Positions 37,801 through 52,800 of a DNA stretch of 64,000 bases are shown one piece after another; within the stretch, counting starts at the first letter, position 1, and every line of letters starts with the position of its first letter. This DNA is from Plectrocnemia conspersa (Eukaryota; Arthropoda; Insecta; Trichoptera; Polycentropodidae), in the NCBI GenBank assembly GCA_009617715.1, contig VTFK01000475.1, forward strand, positions 186,001 to 250,000. The letters run 5' to 3'. The notes beneath the pieces were generated by a model. That model did no database searches. It was not told where the DNA came from and saw nothing but the letters and a program-made list of their open reading frames with translations. The position numbers and the translations under genes are program-made.

Positions 37801-40800
37801 AAAAATACATAACTTCTATGCTGGTATTCTGAAGGATTTATTCATCGTTCGATTTTTAAACTTGGCGAGACTATTACCGCAGAATTATATTGTAGAAAAA
37901 TTGATACCATGCATAAAAAATCCGATGTTTGTAAACAGACTCCATGATAATGCAATAACTCATACTTCACTATGATTACTTGACGAATTAGAGGGGTTAA
38001 AAATCCCCAATTTATCTGACCTTTGCCCCACAGATTACCACATTTTTAAACATTCAGACATAATTCTTCGAAATACGAAATTTAATAATCAGATTGATAT
38101 TATAAAAGCTTTTAACGACTTCACAACCTTTAAAAATGAAGATTTGTATATACAAAGGATTCATTTATTGTTAAATCATTAGTTAAATGCCATTTCTGTA
38201 CATGAGCATATGTTGAATAACAAAGCTGTAATTAAAATTATTTATATTTAATAAAAATTAAAGCAAATCGTGTATTCTCAGAATAAGAAATCAATTATAA
38301 ATATTTTTATATATTTGTAAAATATTTCGACCGTGTTATAAGTTAATTCCCAAATTTTATTCTGGAACGAAGTTTTATAAAGCGTGGTCTTGAGATTTAA
38401 ATGAATGGTATTTTACTTATTGTTACTTTGAATCTGGTTTAAAGAGTTATGTAAAAAAATTATATCAATTGCCAAAAAGCGTGTTTAAATTAAAAAGTAT
38501 GTAAATTTAAACCAGACAACTTAATTTCATGAAACATTAAGCGATTTATTTAACTAACAGTTTAAGGTGTGAAATTGTGATTAAACGTTAAATTTTTAAC
38601 GAATAACTATTGTCAACAATTAAAAGTATTATACAAATATTGCGTGCAACTAAAATAAACTATGAATTATGTGGATAAGCTCTCAAATAAATTCGGTGTC
38701 TATTTTGTTTTAATATAAACCTGTAATTATACTTTTTTTATATTAAATTTTAAAGTAAAATGTTTTTTCATTACTTTCCGGTTAACCGATATTAATAAAC
38801 TTGTATTTTATGTTCAATCGTTATCGCGTTCCGCTCTTTGTTGACTTTTCAACAATGTTAATATTTTATATTACTGTTTGTTTTTTATTAAATTATGTAC
38901 ACAATATGTCAATGTCAATAAACGTGAACGTATGTAAAATAAAATATAGAAAACAGGATGTTCATAAACGAAAAATGTTAAACTGCAGGAAAATAGATGT
39001 GAAAATTCCGAAAATCCCAACGATACTTGAAACCTTTTCACCGAAATTTGATGGTGTAACTTTTATACGAATCCAATGCTTCCCCATACTACTACGCATG
39101 CAAAAGTTGGAGACGCAAGAAAACCGCAAAGCAAATAATAAGAACCCTCGCAAAGCTTATTGATTTTCATGTCCCACGCTCCCAATGCGAGTGTCTAAAT
39201 AAAAAAAAGAGTTTACACACACACGAAAATCTCGACACGCAACATGAGCACAATACAGCGCAGATTCCTAGGAACATAATCGCCACTCGAAATAACTTAT
39301 TTCAGAGCAATACTTTAAAAACGTCACAGAAGAAGTTCAATCGATTGCGTAAAATGGCTCGCTTCCAACTGGTAACAATTCAATTGTCTACACGCAAACG
39401 AAAAATATTTCTGCCATTCCAAACATTATATTATATGTTATTCAACATGATAAAGTTAAGATGGAATCGCATAAATTCACAAGGGACACCTCTGATTTGC
39501 CGATAGATAAAAAGAGTAAAGTGGGAATAACGAGGCACGTTTTGAAAATGGGCCATTTAAAAGGGATACCCTGGCAATAAAGGCACACCCCTTTCACGGG
39601 CGCAATAGAAAGGCGGCAATGTGCCCTAAAAAAAACACCACCGACGGACACAATAAAAGGGTTGTAAAAAACGGAAGATGACCGACTAAGTCTTATCGGT
39701 AAGATAATAAAAGCAATGTACGGCCAGCGCCTGACCTCAGATTATAAGTGGCATAAACTAAAAAATAAAATGAAAAAGTTTTAGAGTCACTTATCAGACT
39801 AGTGAAACTATCAATATATACGAGAGATGCTCGAAAAGATATAGATATTAAATCTAAAAAAATATTTATTTCACCATAGACCTCAATACATTTCTTGATT
39901 CCACGCGGTGCTAAAAGTTTCATCTTTCAGCAGAACAAGGTGAAAAAAACGTTACCATTATTTAACTGTTCTATTTGTGAAAAATATTAAAAAACATGCG
40001 AAACAAGATGAGTAGAACGAATAGAATCACTTGCTGATTTTTTAACTAACTTTGAAACAATTATTAATGTTCTAGATCAGTGAACATCACGCTATCCACT
40101 TTTTATCCAAAACACACATACGCTTTACTCACACAATCGTATTGTTGGAATTGACAACCAGTTACTGTGATATTACATACATTTTATTTTGTGCGAAATA
40201 GACCGAAATATTTATTTGTATAGCCGGATGTGACAGACGAAAATCCGCCGCTTCAACAAGAACAAGCAAGACAACGAATATTCTTACGCGCATGTATCGC
40301 TTCTCTCTCGCATACATCTGTATATGTATACAATGCATTCACAAAATTATTGCAGTACGAATTTTTAACGTATCTGCCTTTTAACATAGCAATTGAAGTT
40401 CCAAGGCAAGAAAAAAGGCTATTAAATAGAAATAATATAGTTAATTTTAGCCCAGAATATTTTTTTAAGAAGAACATAAATGCTAGATAATATTATTATT
40501 GATATAATGGATCGTTTTTCTGACCAATTTATATTTTTTTAAATACAAATATTTAAATTCCATTAAATTTAATAAATGCTAATAAAAAAATTCTTAGGCA
40601 GAAAATTGATAAAATTTTACTAATATTGCCAGTCATTAAAAAAGATAATATACATTTAATACATCAAGTTAATTGTAAAATAATGCAACTAAAACTGTAC
40701 ATCCAATCCCAATCTTATTAACTATTCACAACTTGGGAAGAAACATTTAGCAATCTTGACGAGGATATTTATCCAATTATGTTTACTTTAGTGTAGCTTT

Positions 40801-43800
40801 AGCGGAGAAAAGTTTCTTGATGTTTTAAAAGGCTAAAGACTTATTTGAGGAATAAAATGGGCCAAGAGAGACTTTCAGGTTTAGCATTCATTAATATCTA
40901 TTGGAATACTGATGAAGTGACATTTGAAAATCATGGAAATAAAAGATTAGTATGCTCTATCTTTAGTTCTTATTATATGTAAGCAATTGTATTATAAATT
41001 AGTTAATGTTTTTTAAGAATGAAAGTATATTTTATGTAAATAAATATAATTGTATGTAGTTTATATTGTTTCTAAAATACCCCTTAAAAAATCTGGATTC
41101 GTCACTATTTCATGGCATTCTTTATAAAAAAAATGTTTTTCGCCCCTTTTTTGTGAGACGACTAATTACAAAAGGGTGGCGAGTTTTTGAAACAAGTTGC
41201 CGTTGGTCGCTAGAGCAGATTACGAACGGCCGTTTTGATGGCAATCCCGAATGCACGTGTTATCTTTTCTCAAGTTGGATACTTGATGTTGGATTCTTTT
41301 CTGATTTATGGTGGGTACTTTCTGATGGTGTTACATTTTAACAGAGATGCCACTTTTTTGTCTTAGATAACATGAAAACAAAAGCAAAAATATTGATGAA
41401 AATTCACCCAAATCACAAGTCCCCATTGACAGTATTGTTACGCAAGGATATTCCTATTAAAAAGGTAACACATGATAATATAAGTCTGTTTCCGCTCTGA
41501 AGAATCGCATTGGAAAGACGTTAGATAGTAGGAAAGAGTGAAGCACCTCCTCTAACTCCAAAAAAGTCAGTTTTACAGCTTCCCTCTAGACTTGAGATAC
41601 ACGAGAGTTCAACCTAGCTCGCACCAAACAAAGCTACATTAAGCTGCTAGCAGAAACGATTTTACCACCCGTTTAAAACAAAAATCGCTTTAATTTAAAC
41701 ACACTTTGTATCTTTACTTTCCGAATATCCCTATATGCCTATATTTAATATGATAAACAAATCTTTCGTTTACTTGGAAAATATCTTTATATAGCAATGA
41801 ATTTTCTTTTCGTCTTAATAATCTAAATTCTCCACGTTCTTTAACATAAATTTCTTTCCAGAACCCATCTGAATATTATCATTCGATAAATAACCCTTTC
41901 ATTACAACCGAACAAATATTGATCGTGTTATTCAGAACGGAACTGATATAACCCTCAGCCGTGCTACTACGTGTAGGCAATTTATCTCAATAAAGGTCCA
42001 CCTCAGATTATACTACGCAAACGCAAATATTTTCCAGTACACAACACACTTGCATGCCCACACGCATGAATTCATGGAAAGCTTATCAGTGCAATGCAAA
42101 GGTCGTTGCATTGAATCCCACAGCGAAGGGTTTCTTTGATATTGATACATAAATATAAAACTTAAAACCTTACCGCGCCGAAGCCGCTTAGTCTAAGGCC
42201 TTATTTAAAATATGGGATGCCAACTTTTCGATTTACTCGTATGTGAGATTTTAAAAATGTACGCAAACGTTGATAGATTGAAATCTTTTGAGCCTCTTTT
42301 GAGTCAGCCCTCGAAGCGACTGAAGGGATTGTATTACGAAAACAGATTAAAACTTTTTTCAGTAAATATAAATTACATACGTAAGCAGCTGACGAAAGTG
42401 GATTTAAGCAAAAAGCTAGAACAAACATAATTCCGTTAAATCCACATTGAAAGTGAAGATCGAATGAGTTTTGAGATATCATTTTTAACTTTCGGCTGAA
42501 TATATATAAAATTGTTACAATACAAATAGTGTCCTGACGGTGTTTATTTTTACGTTAGAACACAGAGTTAAGTCTAACAGTGTTTTCTAACTGGAACATT
42601 TTTGAACAACCGCGCACTCGTCATGTCGCATTCGATACAGTAGCTCGAACAACAGATATGGTAAATTTAGCAAATCCTTTTTGTATCATACATTATGCAT
42701 ATAAACCGCCTAACAACTAGTCTCCGTTACCGTAAAGACTAATATGATTTGGCTTAGGGCGCTTTTAACGCATAAGACAAGATTTTTTTACGATTAAAAT
42801 AAATGCTTTGTAAGCGCCGAAGGTCCTTGGTGGACTCCGCAATACTTATAATACAAAGTTCTTGCTTCAAAAAAAATGAAATGAGCTTCACAACACAGAA
42901 ACCGGACACTTGAAGATTGAGCCAAAGTTACCGACAAAAACAAAATTAAATTAAATTAAAAAGTAAATATTATTAATTTTATTTATCATTATATATTTGT
43001 TATGATTACTTTTCCGGGTTTTGGGACCTATGGAGCTGTGTATGTACGTCAGTCAGAAAAAAATATTGGTGGAAGAGAAAGACTGGAAACGTTATGGTCT
43101 GAGGTTGAATAGTAGCGGAAGGAGTAGGAATCATATTCATGTGCATTTTTTTTAACAGAGTCACTTTGAAGACTATCCATTTCGTCGTTATTTACAAGTG
43201 AAAAAGAGATGATAATTTTGGGTGAATTTTCTCTAAAGTACAAGATGCGAATATACGTTAGATATACATAACATTACTCATTTCTATACTTAAAACAAAT
43301 TTAGAGAAATTAGAAATGTTACAATATTTTTTTTTATGTTTAAATAGTAAACGTTATAAGCTATCAAAATCAATCATTATCATTACGAACGTCCATAAGC
43401 TGCGATTGTCGGAATAACAATGAAGTAGTTGGAACGTATGTATGACAACTTTGCAATGAAATACGAGATAAGCCTTAAAGTGACTCTGTTAAATGAAACG
43501 AAGTATAGTACCGAAACTCAATGCTGAAATATACTATAATGAAAGATATTTCTAAATAAATACATGAGTATTTATGGTATTATAAAATGTATATTAAGCT
43601 GCGCAAAAAATGTAAATTTACCAGTTAAAATATTTGTATTGGTTCATCTCCGTGGCTTATTAGTTAATAATGCGCAAAAAAGGATTGAAACCTTAATTAA
43701 AGCTTAGTAAATGTTTAAAAAAAAAACTATTGATATTATATTGTGGCGAATGTATTACATAAAATGTATGTTTTTGTCATTGTAAGAAAAAAGTAAACCG

Positions 43801-46800
43801 TATTCAATTTGATTAATGGATTTTTATCACAAAAAAAACGTATCACACAATATTTTAGTATGCATTAATAATATTTATCTAGAAAATAATCGATGAACTA
43901 ACAATAAAAACTAGCAGAATAAATATTAAAATAAATCACACAAAGTATTATATAATATCATATTTTATAACGGTATTTTATATTACTTTTATATTCATGG
44001 TGTATTGTTTGCGTATTTTCATTGATTTATTAACAACACGATGCTAGTGTAAATAGTAAAAGCGACAATCATAAAAACGACAACTCAGAATTATGTTGTT
44101 TAAAGTCCCCAATTAGTGCGTGACTTTAATCTAAATTACAGCCAGAATGGCAAAGTTACGTTTAAATATGACATGATAAATTATGAAATTCTCTCGAGGT
44201 AAACTTTTTTACAAACCAAATCCTACACTAACGCGATAAAAAATTAATGTCATAATCTACGTTTATTTTTAACGAATAACTAATGTTTTAATTAAAGATG
44301 AAATATATTATAAATATGTTTTAAGTATGTTATATTAAAAACTATATTTTTAGTTCGAATTTAACTGAAGCTTATTGGTGAAAAGATTAAATGTATAAAC
44401 ATATATATGTTTTGAGCGATAAATTCCACAATTTTTTTAAAAATTCTGTAGACATCATATATAAATAGCTCTCAGTTATATTCAAAGCGTATTTTTTAAC
44501 TATTTTAAACAACAAGTATAGCAAAGTTTTCTGAATTCGAATATTTATGGATATGTGACAAATTCCAGATGATAGATAGTCACGTGAGTTGCATTAGTTT
44601 TTAGCTCTACCTCCAAATTATATCTTTTAGCGAAAGCTAGTTTCAAAGTGGCCGTATGATAATTACAAATGATATTTCAAACAATGCTTTTTAGATGTAA
44701 AGCTATTACTGTATATTTTTTCAAGACGAGTTTTGAAGCTTATAAAGAATGGAGCGTCATTTGCAGATTTTTAATGGCTATTATTGAAACCTCCACGCCC
44801 TGAATTAAAACTTAATTATTAATAAAATTTAAATTCAATGTGTGCATATTTATACATAATAGTTGGGTCAAACTCTACTACGAAAAAAAAAAAATTTTTT
44901 TCATGAATTAGTTCAAAGTAACGTCTTAATACCATATTTCACGTCTGTTTTAATAAACTGGTCCAGTGAATTAAGTAAAAACACAATATAATAAAAAAAA
45001 AATGATCAAGTACATCGTAAATTTAAATTTCAGGTCAATACTAAAACGTGCGAGATAACTCGTCCACGGGAAATTGGACCAGATTTCAACTCATGATACA
45101 GTTAGACATATCTTTTATAAATTAATCAGTATTCAATGAGTGCATATCATAAATGGCAATAAGAAAATTCACCGGAATCAAGTTCACGGTTAACGACAAA
45201 ATCGTTTATCGACATTGATTCATCGACCTTAATTACGGATCGTTGTTACGTGGCAATCGTTAAAAATGAGTTGCGTCGTTAGAACAGCGACACACGACAC
45301 GATTTACGATACGATCGCGACTTTATCGCGAAAACGCCGAAATTAACTATAAAACTTTTACCGCGTGGAATGGCCGAGAAGGAGAAGCCTACTGGGCGGA
45401 AAACGACGAATTAAGCTCACGAATGTAGTTAAGATACAAGCTAAGGGTTATATTGCATTCTACGAACTAACATAGTATAGGAACGGATTTAAGATACTTT
45501 GAACGCAACCTACAAATAAAATTATAAAGTCAATCGTGTAAGAAACTGTAGTTGCAATTCTAAGCTGCAACAACTTAATTCCAAGAATTAAATTGTAAAA
45601 AGGATCAACCAACAAATCTTGATAAGAAATAGCGATAGTCAAAGAAAAAATGCGATTTTCTGGATTATAAATTACCAAAAGACCTATCGATTCGAATCTA
45701 ATTATCTCAACATGCTGCTCCTGATTTTTATTTATGGGATTATTTTATGTAATGACTAAAAGGGCTCGTGGAGCTGTATCAATTGCCAATTTCCAAATTT
45801 CAAATTCTCGTATATATATACAATATATAAGTATACACAGAATAATTATATTCTAATCAACGAAATGATTCAGTTAAATCCATCGAATGCACAAACTCAA
45901 TAAGAACAAGAATAAGTTAATGTATGATACGATGTAATCGAAGGCTTATATTATAAAAGCTATATATAAACCCCCTATTCAACCCATTACACTTTGTTAG
46001 CGTGTTCCTTTTTCGGATTTATTTTCTAATTTATTTATCCAAAAGCACACTTGAACTCAATCGCTGTATTCTCATAGTTATATGTGGAAAGAGTACATCT
46101 GAAGGTTGATTATATAACCAATTAACGCAAGAAATGAAAGAGTTAAATATGAAAAATATAATGCAAACATGTAGATGTTTTTTAATAATGGGTCATTAAA
46201 ATATAATTATTTTATAATAGCAAGGTTAAAAATAATAAAACGCACACAGTTATTATAAATGTATAATGCCTTATAAATTATAATTACCTATCAAAATATT
46301 GCACAGAAACATAATGTTTTTTTAATAGATATTTACCACTTTCAAGAATATAAAATTAAATAGTAGCTGATAATTGCATTACTTCCTACAGATATTATGA
46401 AACACTGATATTATCATATATCATATTCACGAATGAATCATAAATCACATATGATTATTTATATAAAACTCGGATATTCGTAACTAAACAAATTGTAGGG
46501 ACCGATTTATTTGGCTACCCTGGCAACACAGAGCGGCGCCGGTGAGAACGACTATTTGGATTGGCGAGGCAACGGGAGAAGAAGGTCTGCCGGTCCGCGC
46601 TCGCTCATACATTCATACTTTTCTGTCTGAATTAATAAATACATTTTCTGTAACTAAAAAAATATATCTGAAAACTATTGCCTTTTTAAAAACAAGTTGC
46701 ACTCACACATTTGCGTAAAAATATATAATACAATTTTTTTGAAACGCCTGATTTATTTTTTAATTTTTTATTACATTTCTGACTACCATGAATTGACATG

Positions 46801-49800
46801 ATGGTCATTGAAACAATAATAAACATTTAAAAAAAATGTAAAAAACACCTAAAATCCGAAATATTTTTTTTTCTAGCTCCTCTTAGCTATCGCCGAAAAC
46901 ATCTTTGTGTTTGGAAAGTTCGTTGAGAAGCTGGATGGCTCGCGTAAGAGGTTCTTAAGCGTCGACGTGAGGACTCTTAAGTTCGGGTTATTGACAACCG
47001 CCCCTTAGCAACTTTAAAAAGTGCTTCAATGAGTAAACGCTACGCCGATAATGCAATCAATTGTATCCCAACGCTCCATACCAGCCCGAACGCCACTCCC
47101 AAGTCATCGAGGGAAGTACTTATGCTTAAAACTCCTCCGCCTAAACCTTTAGAGAATTCCGCCGGGTGACATGGCGATGCTGAAAAGTAGTCAATTGTCG
47201 ATAGACCACCTCCAAGTCTTTCTATAAAGAGAGTGAATCCGAATTTGTGCAAATACTCTGAAACACTTGCATGTCATTAGAATATAATAAATATTCCGGA
47301 TTAGTAATTGCCACATGTATGTCGTTAATAAAGAGAAGAGGGCCCAGATTGGATCCCTGTGGTTCTCCAGAATGAGCGATATACTCATCGGAGCGACGAT
47401 TGCCATAACTCAAAAAAGCTAACAAGACGTTCGAAAACCCGGAGTTGCTTAACTTTATCGAAGAGGTGGCTCATGACAAACTTTGTCGAATGCTTTATGA
47501 TTGTTGGAATAGACTACATTGACATGTATTTTAGAATCGAGGGATTTTGTCACAACGTTCGAAAGTTTACTAGCGCTTGCCGACAGTGATTGTGGATATA
47601 TTTGTGAAGAATTATATCAAACAATTTAGCAAGTGGCGAGGGAACGGCGAATAATTTAATAATAAAACCTGAATCGAGAAATAATAATATGAAATTAATT
47701 GTTATTTAATTTTAGCCTTAAGCGAAAACAATGAAACCATGCAAGTACAATATACGTCCATTCTATTTACGAAAACATATTGGTTTAGTAACGTAAACAT
47801 TAAATATATATATAATATATGTATGTAATGGTTTGCGATAATTTATCTACAACAGCTTGCTAATATGCTATATTATTTTAATTAAAAAATATTTCTATCT
47901 TCTCTATATTTTAAAAGTATATAATATTCAAAAATAAGTTACTTTAGACGTCATCTTTTCAATTAAAATAACTGTGTTTAATAAATGGTAGTTAGAAAAC
48001 ATGAATGAATAACTAGATAAAATTATTTGATAACTAACTGACCATTTTTAAGAAAATATTTGTTGCATATGATATTTAATTAATTGAGTATCTTTCGCAC
48101 TACAGTTATAAATTATCGCAATACACACACAATATTTTATTTAAGTTAAATGGCAATTAAGAAGTTGAATAATAACAAACAAAAAATCTATAATATTCTA
48201 GTACAGGATGTGACTGATTACAAATTTCAATAAAGTATTTTGATACTCTCACGCCAAAAAGATATAATAAGTCACGAATATAATAAATCACCGAATCCTC
48301 AAAATTTCCGTTGCAATGCAATACGTCTTTGGACAATGCCCATCAAGCGAATGTCGCTTTCTAAATGCGTATATCTATCTGTTTTAAGAAGCGACTGCAG
48401 CGATTGTCTGGATGATCGCTGCATAATTGCGATTAGTCAGCAACCTTTGCAGCCCTGAATACTTAAGCCTGGACTCCGATGAGGATAAGGCAGTTACCAG
48501 CAGACATTCGAAGAGATCATCAGATTCATTCTCACAGTTAGCAGACGCCCGCGGACAACATACGACCATGGACTCACACATCCCGCCGCCAGCTTCTCCA
48601 CCACCGCTCGGAGAATATACTGTCTCTGCCACACCAATCAAAACCGACATCATCCCTCCGCCAGCATACAAGAAAACATTTCGCCATTTATCGTATGTTG
48701 CAACATATGCCTCACTGGCTACGAAGTCATCCCCCTCTAGGGTCCTCAAACCTTAAAGTACTTAAATTAAATGTATGTTTTTTTAATTACAAATATGTTA
48801 GATAATAATATAAAAATAGTAATATATAACTCTATTATAGAAATGGTAATATAAAATATTTAGGAGTAATTGTGGATAAAAAATAAATTTTAAGGAACAT
48901 TGTAATTACATAATCAAAAAAATAGATATATTATCTAGGATGAAAAATATGTTAAGTTTAAATAAAAAAATCTACAATAGTATAATATTGCTCGTGCAAT
49001 ACAAAACAATATAATATATCACTAATTAAAAAAATGATTTTTAGCTTAATAGTGAGTAAAGTTTAGTAAGCTTAACAAGAGTATGGATCAATGCATAACT
49101 TATTTTTTATATATATGCCATAGTCATGCACTAGCCGTGGAATGTTCCTAAACAAGTGCATAAAAACGTTGATATTATATCATTGAAGATGAAATGGCGG
49201 CGAAATAACCGTTGAGTGGCCACCATACAGTTTGTAATACGCATTGACGGCGAATGCACGTTGCGCACCGATCCACTGATGAATGAATGATTATTAAATG
49301 CTATGGTGCCGACAATACAAATGCTATTTTATTATAAAATGTCATGTATATTGGCTCACGTGTTTTGCAGCCCGATTTGGGTAACGGTCGAGTATCTTTT
49401 TAGGCCGCGCGTTGTGTAAGATACTATACATAATTTTACTAAATCGTTTCATACAAAATCCAACGTCTCACCTTATACCGTATATACGAATCGGCGCTAA
49501 TTTCAGACATCCGCACGCCGTGTAAATAAATGATTCAGGCTAAGAATTGCAAAGCTAACAAGAGCGGCGCATTCTCGTGCAATTCTCGCGAAATTGTACC
49601 GAGGCGCTCCCATGAGATACATAATGACCCCTTTGCGTTGCAAACTCGCGAGCTTTCGCTGTCTGGAAACGAACTGTATTACGTTAACGAGCACGTGACC
49701 CGAGTTTATCCAAAACGCGTCGGGGAAATTGTCGACGATATGTGCAAACAAACAGGAAACTAACTATTCGCGCACAGACCGCATGAATCGGATGATGAAG

Positions 49801-52800
49801 TAAGTTTGGGGCGAGCGCTGGGCGTTAACTTGTTAAATGACAACATAGAAGGACTGTGATATCTTCAGTGAGTTATATGTTTGACTTATAATGCCAAATC
49901 TTTTTATAGCAATTTAATAAATATTATAAATTTATAGCAATTTCTTAGTTTACAGAAGGAAAGTAAAAGTAATATGTATAACTCAATTAAAGCTTATTTT
50001 TATCGTATTAACATATTATAGATATTAATATTGTAGGTAATACTATCTCGCGTAATACATTTCTTTGCAGTATTATTTAATTTATGATAAAGCTACTTCG
50101 AGGTTTTTCAACCCTCTGGTTACAACACTAGTGCTAAAAAGACGGAGGAGCGATTTATCACTGCTTACTTGACAGCATCAAGTGGACAAAAAACAATTTT
50201 TATTTTTTATTTGAAACATCCAAAACTTGATATTTTAATATTAATTTTTTAAATTTATTATACATTTATGCACGAAATTTTATTCTAAAAGATCCTTTTT
50301 TTATTAATCATTCATCACTTTAACAAAGTCTATTTAGTAATAAATGTAAATACTAAAAAAATGTAATAAATATTATAAACGTGATTTTTCTACATATACA
50401 AAATATATACTACGTTGAAATAATTAGGCTACAGTAAGAGCTGTAATATCGCTTTATAGCACAAAATCAAAGAAGCTATATCTTTTTCTGTATACGTGGA
50501 AACACCTGTACTTGATGGACGAAACAACTTTTGACAAACAACTGACCATCAATAGAAATGTTTTTATTTCACACATGTTTAAAACAAAGGCAATCACTAG
50601 GTTTGAACTTTAGTTAAGGTTGAATTTAGCAATTCTAAAATAATTATAAGTGATTTTATAATCATTTCTATGTAATTTTATAATATTTTCTCTTTATAAA
50701 AAAATCATAAAGGACTAAACTAACTTTTTATTTTCTTTAAAATGACTAAACAAACATGACTAATGTTACTCCACACCCAGCAAGCGTGTGTTATTACGAT
50801 CTGTACAATTACCCGTCGTATATATTTATTTTAGTTTTTTGATAACGCGTTACTTCTGATAAAAATCGGTCTTTGTGCGCAATGGCGGCATGCTTTATCA
50901 ATTTAATCGAGTATGTATACTCGATTTTTATTTTATGTAATTTTATTGTTCACTTCTAAAATGTTAATGCAATGTAAATATGGTTACTTCTATTAAAATA
51001 AAAATGTTAAAAAGGCAAAACAGGTGTAATGTCCAAAAGTCCACGTTGGTCAAACTAAAGTCAATTATTTGGCATACCATCGATAATATATTTGCACTTG
51101 GTCTAAAACCGTAATTAATAGTTATTATAACTGTATTAGTCAATATTTTTGAAAAATGAGAATAGCATTAGTGTATAAAAAGTAAAGAAACAGCCTTCAG
51201 ATTTTCATCTAAAATTTTATGCAGTATCAAGAAATATTTATTTAACAAAATCTAATTTCGATATTTTATGTGGATAAGATAATCAAGAGACTGGGTAATA
51301 AATATTTGAATAATTGACTCGTGCTATACCGTATCAAAGACTTTTTCAATATCGAGTAGCAATAATTCTGTTTTTTGTATTAAAAATTAGAGTAATTGGG
51401 TACATTTTGCGAATTTTTGAAACATTGACACTATATTGAACATTTTTCTGAAATAAAATGAATTACAAGAACTAGAAACACTTCTTAGAAATCAAAGCGT
51501 GAAACAAATATTTTATCAATGATGAACACAATAATCTAGGAAGTGTGACATAATACCTAAATAAGTCGTGATTTTTAGAAAGGGTGATATGAAGAGAAGT
51601 CTAAAGTGGGCTCAAGAACACTTGAGGATTGGAAGTCGTTTATTTGGTACGACGAATCCAATTTTGAGATTTAAACTAACACTTATACATGCAATATAAT
51701 TTTCGAGTTTTGCGGCCGAAGGGGCGTGACTTTGCAACCAACGCAGAATACAATTCGATACTATTTCTCTACCACAGTAGATAAATAATGTTGAATTGTA
51801 TTCCTGTGTGCTGGTGGAGAAGCTGTGATTGTCGTCGTGACATCCTCTGGACAAACCGTTAATGTATCTCGTGTCAATATCGGTATATCTCGGTTTGTCT
51901 CGAATCATCTAATAGACAAATCGAGACGCATCTCTCGAATCATAGATGCGGATGTTGGTGGGCCAATTGCATCGCTTGATGATTCGCCCAGCGAAATATG
52001 TTCACGCTTTGAAGTGAAACTGTAAGGTTAAACTTTTTAAGATCGGAAAGAGTAAATGACAATAACGGTTTTTACGCTCAAAAGTATTTTTCCAATTATT
52101 ACGCAATTGTTTAGCGTTGAGCATTCATTATATTTGTCTGTTCCTTTTCATAATATTTGAATGGTGGTTTTACCCCCCACACACACACATAATTAAATAC
52201 ATACAAATTAATTGTATATAACATCAATATTTTTAATCAATAGTTTTTCATATTTTGGTACAGTGAATGTGCGTTAAATATTTGGATAATAATATAGAAT
52301 AAACAGTAAACATGGGGGTGAGAGCGTATGAGGTTGCTTGGTAGCAGCAGTAGTAGGAATCATGTTCATGTGCGAGTTGAAAACTTAATGTTTCAATGTA
52401 TTATATTAAATTACTTTCGACTATGCACTCATCAGATTCTAAAAAGACAAGCAATGCAATGGGATAAATACTAAAAAAACTAAAAGAGACTGTAAATAAA
52501 TATGTAAAAAAACTTCACTATTTCGGGTAAAGCTGTACATAATAGATATATTGATAGATTGTGAAATTTCCATACTTTTGTTTACTATCCTAACTGTATA
52601 CGTAGAAGGGAAACTTCGTGTATCAATATTATACAAAAGCCAACAAATTATATAGCTTTATAGTTATTCTACAATATATTATGCACACATGTGTTTCATT
52701 AGTAAAAATATGGATTTTTACATTTTTTTAACGTATTTATGTTTAAAATCACGTGAAAAAATTGCTGCTTATTGCGATTAGTCATATTTTATTTTTTGAG

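Larger units (their letters stand above)
36645..38182 (+). pseudogene. mariner transposase of the SETMAR-like group, interrupted
   Basis: The N-terminal part has [11 protein letters not shown] and, at 36826-36950, [15 protein letters not shown] and [11 protein letters not shown], the helix-turn-helix region. The C-terminal part from 37820 reads [48 protein letters not shown] and stops at 38180-38182. GETI.AE.YC..ID.MH and HDNA..HTS...DYH.FKH are typical of DD34D mariners. The middle is missing, replaced by about 850 bp of repeat. Confidence 0.8.

Noticed and set aside
38801..39163. 120-codon open frame as an intronic gene
   Set aside because: Biased toward Asn/Lys/Ile/Phe, no domain, no start context or splice signals.
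48384..48756. 109- and 121-codon overlapping open frames on opposite strands
   Set aside because: They lie in an LTR-related repeat shared with 7770-7915 and 33326-34087. The residue order is not protein-like.
49503..49763. Open frames on both strands in a GC-balanced island
   Set aside because: Neither has splice context or a known motif. Overlapping open frames on both strands fit base composition rather than coding.
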